A stretch of DNA of 64,000 nucleotides, taken from positions 62,001 to 126,000 of the forward strand of contig NZ_FORU01000006.1 in assembly GCF_900114085.1 (NCBI RefSeq), written 5' to 3'. The translations under genes were made by a program, and so were the position numbers. Positions 28,516 to 35,406 of this stretch are shown here, in pieces (the first letter of the stretch is position 1; every line of letters begins with the position of its first letter). The notes beneath the pieces were generated by a model. That model worked only from the letters and a program-made list of their open reading frames with translations, was not told where the DNA came from and made no database searches. This stretch comes from Myroides guanonis (GTDB lineage Bacteria; Bacteroidota; Bacteroidia; Flavobacteriales; Flavobacteriaceae).

Positions 28516-28938
28516 ATGGAACAAAAAGAGAGAATAACAGTAGAGGTACAAGTAAATGCTCCTGTGGAGCAAGTTTGGAAATATTGGAATACGCCAAATG
28601 ATATTATACAATGGAATTCAGCGGATCCTAGCTGGCATAGTCCAAGTAGTGAGAATGATTTAAGGGTAGGAGGTAAGTTTAAGCATAGAATGGAAGCAAA
28701 AGACGGTAGTTTTGGTTTTGATTTTGAGGGTGTGTACGATAAAATAATACCGAATAGAGAAATTACTTATACGATGGGTGATGGAAGGCGATCTACTACT
28801 TTGTTTACGGAGAAAGAAGGTGTTACTCATGTTGAAACAACTTTTGATGCTGAGTCGGAGAATCCAGTAGAATTTCAAAAACAAGGTTGGCAAGCTATCT
28901 TAAATAGTTTTGTTAGATATGCAGAAGCTAGTAAGTAA
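28516..28938 (+). CDS. SRPBCC (AHSA1-like) domain protein
   Basis: 140 residues, a single START/Bet v1-like hydrophobic-cavity domain. It shows VQVNAPVEQVWKYWNTPNDIIQWNSA at the start, GGKFKHRMEAKDG, then ITYTMGDGRRSTTLF and the C-terminal helix KQGWQAILNSFVRYAE. The AHSA1/YndB type binds lipid-like or aromatic ligands and is common in stress loci. It is the first gene of a forward cluster divergent from the GlxA-type regulator. The ligand and role are unknown. Confidence 0.82.
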   Translation: MEQKERITVEVQVNAPVEQVWKYWNTPNDIIQWNSADPSWHSPSSENDLRVGGKFKHRMEAKDGSFGFDFEGVYDKIIPNREITYTMGDGRRSTTLFTEKEGVTHVETTFDAESENPVEFQKQGWQAILNSFVRYAEASK

Positions 28939-28976
28939 TAAGGTAGAGTATCTATTTTTAAAATAAAGAAAAAAAT

Positions 28977-29357
28977 ATGAAAAAGAATAAAATAACTTTT
29001 TGGGTAGCAACAACTATATTGATACTCTTTGAAGGGGTAATGCCACTTGGGACACTTTTATTTGCGCCTGAGTATGCAACTGCTGGTACAGAGCCTTTGG
29101 GGTATCCAAATTATTTTGCGTATGCTTTGATTATCTGTAAAGCACTTGGTGTTTTTGCCATTTCTTATAATAAAATACCTGGTAAGTTGAAGGAATGGGC
29201 TTATGCGGGTTTGTCGTTTAATTTGATTTTTGCGTTTATTAGCCATACATGTGTAGATAAACATATAGGAAATATGATTCTACCTCTTGTAGTGTTGGTT
29301 ATACTTTGGGTTTCCTATAGTAACAACGATAGAATTCATAGTTATGGCGAAAACTAA
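28977..29357 (+). CDS. DoxX-like four-span membrane protein
   Basis: 126 residues with four membrane spans. KITFWVATTILILFEGVMPLG, then the loop GYPNYFAYALIICKALGVFAI and PGKLKEWAYAGLSFNLIFAFISH are the pattern of DoxX-like proteins. The family sits in the inner membrane and is linked to oxidative or sulfur stress in a few cases. The next ORF overlaps its end by 14 bases, so the two are co-translated. Confidence 0.8.
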   Translation: MKKNKITFWVATTILILFEGVMPLGTLLFAPEYATAGTEPLGYPNYFAYALIICKALGVFAISYNKIPGKLKEWAYAGLSFNLIFAFISHTCVDKHIGNMILPLVVLVILWVSYSNNDRIHSYGEN

Positions 29358-29715
29358 TTTTCAAACGATTGATGAGTATCATACAATGTTTCGTGGAGAT
29401 ACTCTAAAAAGGATGGAATCGATAAGAAAGATTATTCACGAAGAAGTTCCTGAAGTTGAGGAATGTATAAGTTATCAGATACCGTGTTTTAAATTTTTTG
29501 GATATTTGATTTACTACAGTGCGTTTTCTAATCATATTTCTTTATCAACTCCTTATAGTGACGCTTTTTGGGAACACTTTAAGTTTGAGCTAGATGGGTA
29601 TAAGACTAGTAAGTCTGTTATTCAATTTCCAAATGCCCAGCCACTTCCGAAGGAATTAATTAGAAAAATCATCGTTTATAGAAAGAGCGAGAACGAAACT
29701 AAGAAGAAAAAATAA
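29344..29715 (+). CDS. DUF1801-domain protein
   Basis: 123 residues. It has the DUF1801 pattern (YdhG-like, iron-chaperone-like fold): TIDEYHTMFRGDTLKRMESIRKIIHEEVPEVEECISYQIPCF, read in pieces, with the conserved YQIPCFKF patch and a KSVIQFPNAQPLPKELIRKIV-like C terminus followed by a Lys-rich tail. It overlaps both neighbours (14 bases with DoxX, 1 base with the VOC gene), so it is in the middle of an operon. The function is unresolved. Confidence 0.82.
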   Translation: MAKTNFQTIDEYHTMFRGDTLKRMESIRKIIHEEVPEVEECISYQIPCFKFFGYLIYYSAFSNHISLSTPYSDAFWEHFKFELDGYKTSKSVIQFPNAQPLPKELIRKIIVYRKSENETKKKK

Positions 29716-30140
29716 TGAAAGAAAAAATACATCCATGTTTATGGTTTGATGGTCAAGCCAAAGCAGCAGCAGATTATTATTGTTCTATTTTTCCAAATTC
29801 AAGGATAATCACGGATTCAGCAATTGTGGTGAACTTTGAGCTTAATGGTGAATATTTTATGGCTTTGAATGGTGGTAAGGAGTTTAAATTTAACGAGGCG
29901 GTTTCTTTTGTGATACCTTGTAAAGATCAAGAAGAGATTGATTATTACTGGAATAATCTCATTGCTGATGGTGGTGAAGAGGGAAATTGTGGTTGGTGTA
30001 AAGATAAGTTTGGTTTGTCTTGGCAAATTGTGCCAACCATTCTTAGTGAATTAATGAAAGATCCTGAAAAATCCCAAGGTGTTTTGCAGGCTTTTTTGAA
30101 AATGAAAAAATTTGAAATTGAAAAACTAATTAACGTGTAA
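29715..30140 (+). CDS. PhnB-like VOC-family protein
   Basis: 141 residues of the vicinal-oxygen-chelate fold, PhnB/3-demethylubiquinone-methyltransferase-like subgroup. Signatures are IHPCLWFDGQAKAAADYYCSIF (read in pieces), FMALNGGKEFKFNEAVSF, then EEGNCGWCKDKFGLSWQIVP and a C-terminal PEKSQGVLQAFLKMKKF. The name suggests an enzyme but most members have no proven activity. It shares one base with the DUF1801 stop (TAATG), placing it in the same operon. Confidence 0.85.
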   Translation: MKEKIHPCLWFDGQAKAAADYYCSIFPNSRIITDSAIVVNFELNGEYFMALNGGKEFKFNEAVSFVIPCKDQEEIDYYWNNLIADGGEEGNCGWCKDKFGLSWQIVPTILSELMKDPEKSQGVLQAFLKMKKFEIEKLINV

Positions 30141-30252
30141 TGAATATAAGGGGGTTGAAATGTTCTTCTTATTAAATGTTTGATATGATATTTTATCTGA
30201 ATTTTTAAAGGAATCATTTTTTATCTCTTCTCTTTTAATTAAATATGCAACA

Positions 30253-30747
30253 ATGAAAAATTTTGATTGGACATCATTTACAAAGCGAATTGCTATTAGG
30301 TCTTCTCTAGCTGAAATTTATGGAGCTTGGACTACTGGTATTAATTTAGAAAAATGGTTTTTGGAAAGTGTGACTTTTCGTGATAAACAAGGGAAGCTAT
30401 TTGATCATACTAAATCAGTAGGAAGTGGAATTTCGTATGATTGGTTCTGGTTCCTTGATTCAACTCCAATGCATGGGGAAATTCTCGATGCAAATGGAAC
30501 AGATTTTATCCAATTTACTTTTGAAGGACCTAGTATAGTTGATGTTAGGTTGAGCGAATTCGAGGATTATGTGATAGTTGAATTGCGTCACCATAGTATA
30601 CCGCAAGATGATTTTTCAAAGGAGCATATTCGCTTAGGGTGTTCTAATGGATGGGCTTTCTATCTTCATAATCTGAAGTCGATTTATGAAGGAGGAATTG
30701 ATTTGCGTAATAAAGATGAGAAGCTTGGTGTTATGATTAATAATTAA
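30253..30747 (+). CDS. SRPBCC-domain protein (second copy in the cluster)
   Basis: 164 residues, a START-like domain distinct from the 28516 protein. FDWTSFTKRIAIRSSLAEIYGAWTTG leads to EKWFLESVTFRD, the tryptophan-rich SYDWFWFLDSTP, and the C-terminal helix CSNGWAFYLHNLKSIYEGG. It lies 112 bases downstream of the VOC gene, possibly with a separate promoter. Ligand-binding by a hydrophobic cavity is expected. The role is unknown. Decayed sequence follows. Confidence 0.78.
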   Translation: MKNFDWTSFTKRIAIRSSLAEIYGAWTTGINLEKWFLESVTFRDKQGKLFDHTKSVGSGISYDWFWFLDSTPMHGEILDANGTDFIQFTFEGPSIVDVRLSEFEDYVIVELRHHSIPQDDFSKEHIRLGCSNGWAFYLHNLKSIYEGGIDLRNKDEKLGVMINN

Positions 30748-30753
30748 TAATGA

Positions 30754-31284
30754 TAGTAAATCTGTTCTTTTTTATAAAAGTGTTCTGACTACACAAAATG
30801 ATGGCTTTTATACTCTCTATCGCTCTTTATTACTGAAAACATTGCTCTGGCTAGGAGTTATTATCTTCTTGTTGTTTATCAGATGTCTACAATATAGCTA
30901 ATGACGAGTTTCTAGAATGTTTATGATCACAAGACTACTATGTTGAAGAAGAAGATTGGGATTCTAAAGCTACGGGATTAGATTGTAGAATATCCACCTG
31001 AAATTTATGACTATTCTTATAATTTTATGGGGTAATTGTAAATGGTTTTTTGAGGCTTATTTAGGATAAGCCATAGAGAAAGATATCTTGAGAGTATACA
31101 GGCTTTTAAAATAGGGGAGGTTAAGTTTTTGGTTGAGTTTTTTAAGATTCTAAAAGAGTTGAAAGTCGAAAGAATGATAGCACCTCCTAAACTGAATGCC
31201 CGATTATATTTAAATATGAATTGTACTCTTTTTATATTTAGTTATTTGGTTTTAGGTGGTACGGAATATTCATTTTCTCTGTAA
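30754..31284 (+). pseudogene. Decayed coding sequence with several stops and frameshifts
   Basis: No intact ORF is present, but protein-like stretches occur in the three forward frames in order. From about 30754 a frame reads YTLYRSLLLKTLLWLGVIIF and stops at about 30900. Around 30905-31010, DYYVEEEDWDSKATGLDCRI is followed by a shift to PPEIYDYSYNFMG. From 31054, HRERYLESIQAFKIGEVKFL continues into KILKELKVERMI and runs to a stop at 31282. The last part is antisense to the DUF4252 gene, so the real 3' end is probably near 31210. I do not recognise the ancestor. Confidence 0.5.
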
Positions 31285-31756
31285 GAGAGGGGAGTTCATC
31301 TATAGAGAATATCCCAGCAATATACATTATTACTATTTTGTTGTTTCCTTTGTTTTGGGAAATAAGTAATAATTGTGTTATGTGCGAACTGTTATCTTGT
31401 TCACCAATATATATATCAGATTTTTCAATTTGATTATTAGTTGTATTAAATTCTTTGAGAGCTAGGTTTTTAATAATTGAATTTGATGCAATTAATAGAT
31501 CTTTACTGCTTTGAATATCTGAGGTAGATAATACTTTTAATAAATCTAGTTTTTTTACTAGCTCATAGTAATCTTTATCTATAGGATTAGATAAATCGAT
31601 TTTTACACTTGTAATCATCTCAAACATCTTTTTATTAATACTGATGCTTTGAATTTCCTTTTTATCTTCAAGGCCTATGAATTCATTTTGAGCCACAACT
31701 TTTGAGGAGAGTGTGACTAGGAAGATTATGAATATATATGTGAAAATATTTTTCAT
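31238..31756 (-). CDS. DUF4252-like secreted protein
   Basis: 172 residues with a Sec signal peptide (MKNIFTYIFIIFLVTLSSKVVAQ). The mature part is a two-layer alpha/beta pattern, KMFEMITSVKIDLSNPIDKDYYELVKKLDLLKVLST, then SDIYIGEQDNSSHITQLLLISQNKGNNKIVIMYIAG (read in pieces). That fits DUF4252 of Bacteroidota, which is often encoded near sigma/anti-sigma or adhesion genes. Signal cleavage after AQ and no lipobox Cys suggest a soluble periplasmic protein. The function is unknown. It is monocistronic. Confidence 0.7.
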   Translation of the reverse strand: MKNIFTYIFIIFLVTLSSKVVAQNEFIGLEDKKEIQSISINKKMFEMITSVKIDLSNPIDKDYYELVKKLDLLKVLSTSDIQSSKDLLIASNSIIKNLALKEFNTTNNQIEKSDIYIGEQDNSSHITQLLLISQNKGNNKIVIMYIAGIFSIDELPSLTEKMNIPYHLKPNN

Positions 31757-31845
31757 TTGTTATTGTTGTATTTTAAGTAAAAGTACTGTTTTTTTAGAAT
31801 ATAGTATTTGAAAGCTAACTCGATGAGTCGGAGTACTCTTAAAAT

Positions 31846-31876
31846 AAAAAAGTCGCCTTATTAAGGCGACTTTTAA
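31846..31876 (-). terminator. Terminator of the beta-propeller lipoprotein gene
   Basis: The inverted repeat AGTCGCCTTA (31851-31860) with TAAGGCGACT (31862-31871). On the reverse strand it is followed by a long T-rich run. Confidence 0.85.
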
Positions 31877-31891
31877 ACAATTGTATAATAG

Positions 31892-32914
31892 TTAGTTTTT
31901 ATAAAAATGGTTTGTGCTTTTTCCTGTGTCGAAAGAGTTAATCTTTTTCCCCTCCATATTGTACACATCTACGGTACTTGGCTTAACAAAATCTTTCGCG
32001 TTTGAAACAAGGAATTGATTGTTTATAACTGCGAAAGCATACATAAATTCAAAACCTCCAGTTCCTTTAACCTTAACTACTGGTACGTCATTTACTTCGG
32101 TCGCAGTTGTAGTCCAAGAGTGGATGTTGTTGTTTGATGTATAGTATAATATATTGTTGTCTATTCTAAGGTTTTTAGCATTTGGTACTTTAGTTGTAGT
32201 AATTGTTGTGATAATATTGTCTTCAGTCGCATTGATTTTGTAGAAATTAGAGCGATTTTCAATACTGCTAATTGCATAAACAAATCCAGTGTGTGCTATT
32301 AATCCTTGAACATTATCGTTTAATTCAATAGACTTGATAACTTCATCGGTTTTACTATCAATAATAGCGATTGAATTTCCAATTCCAAATGCTGCCTTTT
32401 GAACGTATAGCTTATTGTTTTGAGCAACTATATTTTCAACTGGACTTCCTAAAGGAATATCTTTAATAAAACTATAGTCAGTAAGGCTGTATACAGAAAC
32501 TGATTGTGATCCCATGTTGGTTACATATAGTTTTCCATCTGCAAATGCTGTATACCTAGGGCTGTTTAGGTTTTCTGTAATTGTAGCAATATTTATAAAG
32601 GAATATCTGTTAACTATTTCTATTTTATTAGAGTTATTAACTACAATGAATGCTTTATCTGTGTCGAAACCGATGCTTTGAGCTACATCACCTAACTTCC
32701 TTTCATCATCGTTATAAATGTCGGTTTTTATGTTGTTGTAATCAAAACTTGAAAACCCAATGCTTGCATCATTACCTTGAAATGAACCTTCGTTTACGAA
32801 TAGTATTCCGTTACTATAGTTGTACTTTGGTTTTTTTCCTTCAAAAGGGTCGTCCGATTTACTGCAAGAAGCAAATATTAAGGAAGATAGTGCTAAGAAA
32901 AGTATTTTTTTCAT
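31892..32914 (-). CDS. Beta-propeller lipoprotein (DUF5074/YncE-like), possible BtuG-type cobalamin binder
   Basis: 340 residues. Lipobox FASC with Cys at 16. The mature protein starts with GILFVNEGSFQGNDASIGFSSF-type residues and then has repeated four-strand blades with motifs such as AFADGKLYVTNMGSQSVSVY, IAIIDSKTDEVIKSIEL and NRYSFINIATITENL, so a seven-bladed propeller is likely. Surface propeller lipoproteins of this kind include BtuG, which captures cobalamin for the BtuB receptor in Bacteroides. The divergent genes encode a BtuF/FecB-like binding lipoprotein and a FecCD permease, which supports a role in uptake. The ligand assignment is inference. Confidence 0.7.
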   Translation of the reverse strand: MKKILFLALSSLIFASCSKSDDPFEGKKPKYNYSNGILFVNEGSFQGNDASIGFSSFDYNNIKTDIYNDDERKLGDVAQSIGFDTDKAFIVVNNSNKIEIVNRYSFINIATITENLNSPRYTAFADGKLYVTNMGSQSVSVYSLTDYSFIKDIPLGSPVENIVAQNNKLYVQKAAFGIGNSIAIIDSKTDEVIKSIELNDNVQGLIAHTGFVYAISSIENRSNFYKINATEDNIITTITTTKVPNAKNLRIDNNILYYTSNNNIHSWTTTATEVNDVPVVKVKGTGGFEFMYAFAVINNQFLVSNAKDFVKPSTVDVYNMEGKKINSFDTGKSTNHFYKN

Positions 32915-32998
32915 TCTAGTATAAATTTTCTATTGTTATTAGTGTTTTCTTAATGGCTGTTTTTTAATCTTAACATAAATTAAAGAGTAAAACTTTTC

Positions 32999-33028
32999 CA
33001 AAATTAGATGGATTTATCAAAATAACAA
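32999..33028 (-). promoter_or_regulatory. Promoter of the propeller lipoprotein gene
   Basis: On the reverse strand, TTG (33028-33026), a 19-base spacer, TAATTTTG (33006-32999). The leader would be about 80 bases, too short for a classical cobalamin riboswitch. Confidence 0.6.
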
Positions 33029-33101
33029 GTTTTATTGTTTCTTTTTTGCTTAGAGGGCTTGTATTTTTTGAAAATATATTGCTTTTCAATACTTCTGTGT
33101 C

Positions 33102-33127
33102 AACTTATTTCTTTAGTGAAATAAGTT
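33102..33127 (+). promoter_or_regulatory. Perfect 10-bp inverted repeat, candidate operator
   Basis: AACTTATTTC (33102-33111), a six-base loop, GAAATAAGTT (33118-33127). It ends exactly where the -7 element TACTTTTG begins, so it occupies the spacer between -33 and -7 positions. This geometry suits a repressor site. The binding protein is unknown. Confidence 0.5.
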
Positions 33128-33135
33128 TACTTTTG
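33128..33135 (+). promoter_or_regulatory. Promoter -7 element of the binding-lipoprotein/permease operon
   Basis: TACTTTTG matches TAnnTTTG, 13 bases before the ATG, giving a nearly leaderless mRNA. No TTG is seen at -33. Confidence 0.55.
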
Positions 33136-33148
33136 TAAAAAATATTTT

Positions 33149-34282
33149 ATGAGACCAAAAATAGTATTTTTATCGGTATGGATACTTTTTATTTTGGGAG
33201 TTTCCTGCAAAAATGAAAGTGTTAAACCTGTTCAAGCTTCTGCTGAAAATGAGATAATATATGCAAATGGTTTTTCATTGTTGAATTATGATAGTTTTTC
33301 GATTTTAGAAGTAAATAGACCATGGCCAAATGCTGTTAAACCATATAAATATATTCTCGTAGAAAAGGGAAGTGTTATACCTGATTCATTGAAAAGGTTA
33401 CCTTTAATTACTATTCCAATATCTAATTATATTGTAACCTCTACTACACACATACCCGCTTTGGAGTTATTAAATGAAACTAAAGGGTTAATTGGGTTTC
33501 CTGGGTTAGATTTTGTGTCTTCAAAAGTTGTTAGAGAAAGAATTAATCATGGAGAAATTGTTGATATAGGACAGAACGAGCAATTAAATACTGAATTAAT
33601 TCTAGATATCGAACCAGATGTCGTTATTGCCTTTGGTATGGATGGAGTTAATAGTGCTTTACAGAGTTTGACTAATGCGGGTGTAGATGTAGTTTACAAT
33701 GGTGATTGGGCAGAGCAAAGCCCTTTAGGTAAAGCAGAATGGATAAAGTTGTTTGGCGCTTTGTTTAATAAGCAAAATCAAGCCACTGAAATTTTTAATA
33801 AGATTGTATCTGATTATAATGCTACTTTAGAATCTATTAAGGGGGGAGTCAAAAAACCTACGGTTATGAGTGGTGCAATGTATCAGGACGTATGGTATAC
33901 ACCTCAAGGAGATAGTTGGATGGCTTTGTATTTTAAGGATGCACAAGCTAATTATATTTGGAAAGAATCTAAAGGGACTGGTAGTTTAGCATTGTCATTT
34001 GAGGAGGTTTATGAAAAGGCGGAAAATGCCGATTTTTGGATAAATCCTGGGCAATATGAAACATTAGAATCTTTAAAATTGGCCAATCCTCATTATTCAC
34101 AATTTAACTCTTACAAGAATGCATCTGTTTATTCATTGACGGAGCAAAAAGGAGAAACTGGTGGTGTGTTGTTTTTTGAATTGGGACCTGCTCGTCCTGA
34201 CTTGGTATTAAAGGATTTAGTTTCTATTTTTCATCCACATTTATTAGTGGATTATACTCCTGTGTTTTATAAAAAATTATAG
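33149..34282 (+). CDS. ABC-transporter substrate-binding lipoprotein (BtuF/FecB-like)
   Basis: 377 residues. Lipobox GVSC with Cys at about 20. The class III binding-protein fold is seen in two lobes: PLITIPISNYIVTSTTHIPALELLNETKGLIGF, then ELILDIEPDVVIAFGMDGV, a linking helix (SPLGKAEWIKLFGALFNKQ) and a second lobe with YTPQGDSWMALYFKDAQANYIW. It is expected to bind cobalamin, haem or a ferric chelate in the periplasm and deliver it to the permease encoded three bases downstream. It is longer than enteric BtuF, as usual for Bacteroidota. The ligand cannot be determined from sequence alone. Confidence 0.85.
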   Translation: MRPKIVFLSVWILFILGVSCKNESVKPVQASAENEIIYANGFSLLNYDSFSILEVNRPWPNAVKPYKYILVEKGSVIPDSLKRLPLITIPISNYIVTSTTHIPALELLNETKGLIGFPGLDFVSSKVVRERINHGEIVDIGQNEQLNTELILDIEPDVVIAFGMDGVNSALQSLTNAGVDVVYNGDWAEQSPLGKAEWIKLFGALFNKQNQATEIFNKIVSDYNATLESIKGGVKKPTVMSGAMYQDVWYTPQGDSWMALYFKDAQANYIWKESKGTGSLALSFEEVYEKAENADFWINPGQYETLESLKLANPHYSQFNSYKNASVYSLTEQKGETGGVLFFELGPARPDLVLKDLVSIFHPHLLVDYTPVFYKKL

Positions 34283-34285
34283 CAA

Positions 34286-35299
34286 GTGAAGAGTAGTAAA
34301 TATGATTTCTTGTGGATCCTTGTACCGTTATTGTTATTAGCAATTTGGGGAAATGTTTCTTTAGGGGCTATTAAGATTCCACAAAAAGAGCTTTTTTTGA
34401 CTTTTATGAGTGAATCAGATGTAAAGTCTAGTTGGGTTTATATTATTCAGCAATATAGGGTTCCTAAAATGGTAGTATCAATATTGGTTGGTGTTTCTCT
34501 GTCTGTAAGTGGTTTGTTGATGCAGACTCTCTTTAGAAATCCGATGGCAGGACCCTACGTTTTAGGTTTGAGTTCTGGAGCTGGTTTAGGAGTCGCTTTA
34601 GTATTGTTAGGGAGTTCTCTTCTGCCAATTTACTTACAAGAATTGTTTCAATCAGCATATGCTGTAGTTATTGCTTCTATTATAGGAAGTCTCTTGTTGC
34701 TTTTTTCTATTTTATTATTAGCTCGCAGTGTGAGTAATAGTATGACTTTGCTGATTATAGGATTAATGTTTGGTAGTTTTGCAAACTCAATGGTTGCAGT
34801 TTTAACCTACTACAGTTCTGCTGAAGAATTGAAACGTTTTACATTTTGGTCGTTGGGTAATCTCGGGAATCTTTCTTGGACATTTATTTTAATTTTTGGA
34901 ATTGTAACATTTGTAGGAGTTGTATTGAGTATTTGTTCAGTTAAGTCGTTAGACGCATTGATGTTAGGAGAGCGTTATGCTTCTAGTATGGGAATTTCGA
35001 TTAAAAAGGCGAGAGTTATCATCATCTTAGCTACTGGTATTTTAGCAGGAGTTTGCACGGCGTTTGTAGGTCCGATTGCTTTTGTAGGTTTAGCGGTTCC
35101 TCATATTTCTAGATTGCTATTTAAAGTTTCTAATCATAAGGAAATGATAATAGTTTCTTCTTTAATAGGAGCTATCTTAATGCTTTTTTGTGATGCTTTG
35201 ACGCAATTTCCAGGTCAATCTTTTATTCTACCTATAAATGCTATTACCTCTATATTAGGTGCTCCTTTAGTAATTGGTTTATTGTTGAGGAAAAGATAA
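34286..35299 (+). CDS. FecCD/BtuC-family ABC permease
   Basis: 337 residues with about nine to ten membrane spans. Family segments are YRVPKMVVSILVGVSLSVSGLLMQTLFRNPMAGPYVLGLSSGAGLG (read in pieces), FTFWSLGNLGNLSWTFI, and AFVGPIAFVGLAVPHISRLLF near the C terminus. It forms the channel of a BtuCD-type importer for cobalamin or ferric chelates. The start is a GTG four bases after the lipoprotein stop. No ATPase gene follows: the next gene is tgt on its own promoter. The ATPase must be encoded elsewhere or be missing. Confidence 0.92.
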   Translation: MKSSKYDFLWILVPLLLLAIWGNVSLGAIKIPQKELFLTFMSESDVKSSWVYIIQQYRVPKMVVSILVGVSLSVSGLLMQTLFRNPMAGPYVLGLSSGAGLGVALVLLGSSLLPIYLQELFQSAYAVVIASIIGSLLLLFSILLLARSVSNSMTLLIIGLMFGSFANSMVAVLTYYSSAEELKRFTFWSLGNLGNLSWTFILIFGIVTFVGVVLSICSVKSLDALMLGERYASSMGISIKKARVIIILATGILAGVCTAFVGPIAFVGLAVPHISRLLFKVSNHKEMIIVSSLIGAILMLFCDALTQFPGQSFILPINAITSILGAPLVIGLLLRKR

Positions 35300-35379
35300 T
35301 TAAGATATTTAGTTTTAGGTATTAAAAATTAAGTGACATTATATATAAGTTTAAATAATCGTCGATGTATAGATTTAAT

Positions 35380-35387
35380 TATCTTTG
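35380..35387 (+). promoter_or_regulatory. tgt promoter -7 element
   Basis: TATCTTTG matches TAnnTTTG, 19 bases before the tgt ATG. Confidence 0.55.
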
Positions 35388-35406
35388 TCGATTGTAAAAA
35401 GTAACT

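Noticed and set aside
32915..33148. Possible cobalamin riboswitch before the uptake genes
   Set aside because: No B12-box-like GCCACTG segment or stable multi-stem structure is visible, and the leaders implied by the promoters are too short.
34286..35406. A hidden ABC ATPase after the permease
   Set aside because: Only about 107 bases separate the permease stop from tgt, and no Walker motif frame exists there.
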